NCBI GenBank assembly: GCA_965215385.1 | Contig: OZ244059.1 | Location: forward strand, 1,364,001-1,428,000 | From: JAPORY01 sp965215385 | GTDB taxonomy: Bacteria > Pseudomonadota > Alphaproteobacteria > Rhodobacterales > Rhodobacteraceae | Direction: 5' to 3' | Length of the DNA: 64,000 bases | Part shown: positions 63,482 through 64,000 of the stretch, in pieces | Numbering within the stretch: position 1 is the stretch's first letter | How the letters are laid out: each line of letters begins with the position of its first letter | Made by a program: the position numbers and the translations under genes | Notes under the pieces: model-generated | The model's database searches: none | What the model was told of the DNA's origin: nothing | The model's input: the letters and a program-made list of their open reading frames with translations, nothing else

Positions 63482-64000
63482 ATGACAACGTTAATGCTAT
63501 TGCCCCCCCCCCCCCAAGCTGAAACGCCTGATCGTGCTCGCCGTCGCGCTGATGGCAGCGGTGCCAGCAGTGGCGCAGCCTGTCGCCATTGTCCGTGACA
63601 ACACGGCAGGAACCGTCCGAAGCCTCACGGCCAACTTGCTCCCCGAACAAGCGATGACACCGTTGGTGACCGACTTGGACCTCGAGGCCTTCAACTGGAC
63701 CGCGTCCGTCGGCGTGGGAACCGCCGCTCGCTGTGCCTATGACAAGGGCAGTCACGCCCGCACCTTCAATTGGGAAGCTAACCAATGGGAAGGTGAGGAC
63801 GTCCCGATAGTTGGCTACCACATCGCAGATGGCAAATATACCAGAAGTGAGGTAATCGCGCGCGCCTGCACCTATTATGCCAACGGCAGATTGCAAAATA
63901 ACAGGGGCGGCTGGTTCACCGTGCGCCTTTGGGGCAAGGTGTGCGATCCAACCGATTATACCCGTTGCAACTCGCTGAAAGGCGGTCTCTCGAATGACTG
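63482..64000 (+). CDS. Putative phase-variable secreted protein, gene 4 (off as given, runs off window)
   Basis: GGGAG lies 8 bases before the ATG at 63482: MTTLMLL, a run of 13 C, then KLKRLIVLAVALMAAVPAVA, a classical signal peptide cut before Q. At 13 C the frame is lost and ends at a TGA (about 63596); 12 or 15 C would join it. The signal-peptide frame is then open to the window end, with segments such as TPLVTDLDLEAFNWTASVG, GTAARCAYDKGSHARTFNW, VIARACTYYANGRL and WFTVRLWGKVCDPTDYTRC. The mature part has at least four Cys and aromatic-rich strands, suggesting a disulfide-stabilised secreted domain. No known family recognised; the C-terminus lies outside the window. An in-frame ATG at 63467 is an alternative start. 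Confidence 0.66.
63503..63515 (+). repeat. Poly-C tract (13) in the 5' coding region of gene 4
   Basis: Thirteen uninterrupted C, from codon 8 of gene 4. In frame at 12 or 15, out of frame at the 13 given. Confidence 0.9.

Noticed and set aside
1..64000. CRISPR array, prophage, rRNA operon or plasmid origin
   Set aside because: No regularly spaced short repeats, phage structural genes, rRNA sequence or iteron cluster seen. The only tandem repeat is the 0.4 kb coiled-coil gene array.

Overview
The window looks like chromosomal DNA of an alphaproteobacterium, probably Rhodospirillales-like, whose genome is partly decaying. Three things point there. The rpsA-ihfB-lapA-trpF-trpB order and the mreBCD-mrdA-rodA cell-shape operon are typical of that class. 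A DUF1467 membrane protein lies near methylmalonyl-CoA epimerase. The single-domain aspartate/aromatic aminotransferase, XRE regulator, SdhE and HNH genes are of alphaproteobacterial type. Housekeeping genes are intact, while many accessory genes carry frameshifts or nonsense codons. There are several 300-900 base stretches without genes and two insertion-sequence transposase genes, one of them broken. I read this as relaxed selection or genome reduction, possibly in a host-associated lineage (inference).

Layout. 0-10 kb: glyoxalase, rpiA, a thermonuclease-like protein, sdhE with an XRE regulator, an aminotransferase, a MATE exporter, a NicO metal transporter with its DUF1007 partner, and PPK2. 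10.5-14.7 kb: methylmalonyl-CoA epimerase and DUF1467, separated by a decayed RES-Xre toxin-antitoxin pair, then a broken ureohydrolase. 14.7-17.3 kb: four tandem copies of a small coiled-coil membrane protein gene, then an IS30-family transposase. 18.2 kb: a double-CDGSH iron-sulfur protein. 19.3-27.3 kb (minus strand): a tight operon encoding a tripartite tricarboxylate transporter (TctCBA), a cytoplasmic Cys-type sulfatase, a split transketolase, an SDR and the formylglycine-generating enzyme that would activate the sulfatase. 28.1-38.8 kb (plus strand): a second split transketolase, an aldehyde dehydrogenase, and then a decayed catabolic block (ROK regulator, M20 peptidase, sugar-binding protein, YhfX-like PLP protein, intact ABC ATPase, SIS deaminase). 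39-43 kb: DNA glycosylase, esterase, HNH nuclease, DedA, DsbB. 43.3-48 kb: accessory segment with a broken AAA ATPase, tRNA-Ser(GCT), a truncated IS5/IS1182-like transposase and two secreted-protein genes. 48-62 kb: core genes (pth, DUF2237, trpB, trpF, lapA, ihfB, rpsA, mreBCD, mrdA, rodA, ghrA). 62.4-64 kb: two more secreted-protein genes.

The most unusual system is a set of four genes (46.3-46.9, 47.0-47.7, 62.4-62.9 and 63.5 kb to the window end). Each has a ribosome-binding site, an ATG, about five to seven codons, a run of 11-15 cytosines, and then a classical Sec signal peptide and a mature domain. In all four the tract length given here puts the start codon out of frame with the signal peptide. 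A change of one or two cytosines would restore each. This is the architecture of slipped-strand phase variation, with the switch placed in the n-region of the signal peptide. Genes 1 and 2 share short motifs and look like diverged paralogues. Consensus error in homopolymers must be excluded, but the repeated architecture is hard to explain as error alone.
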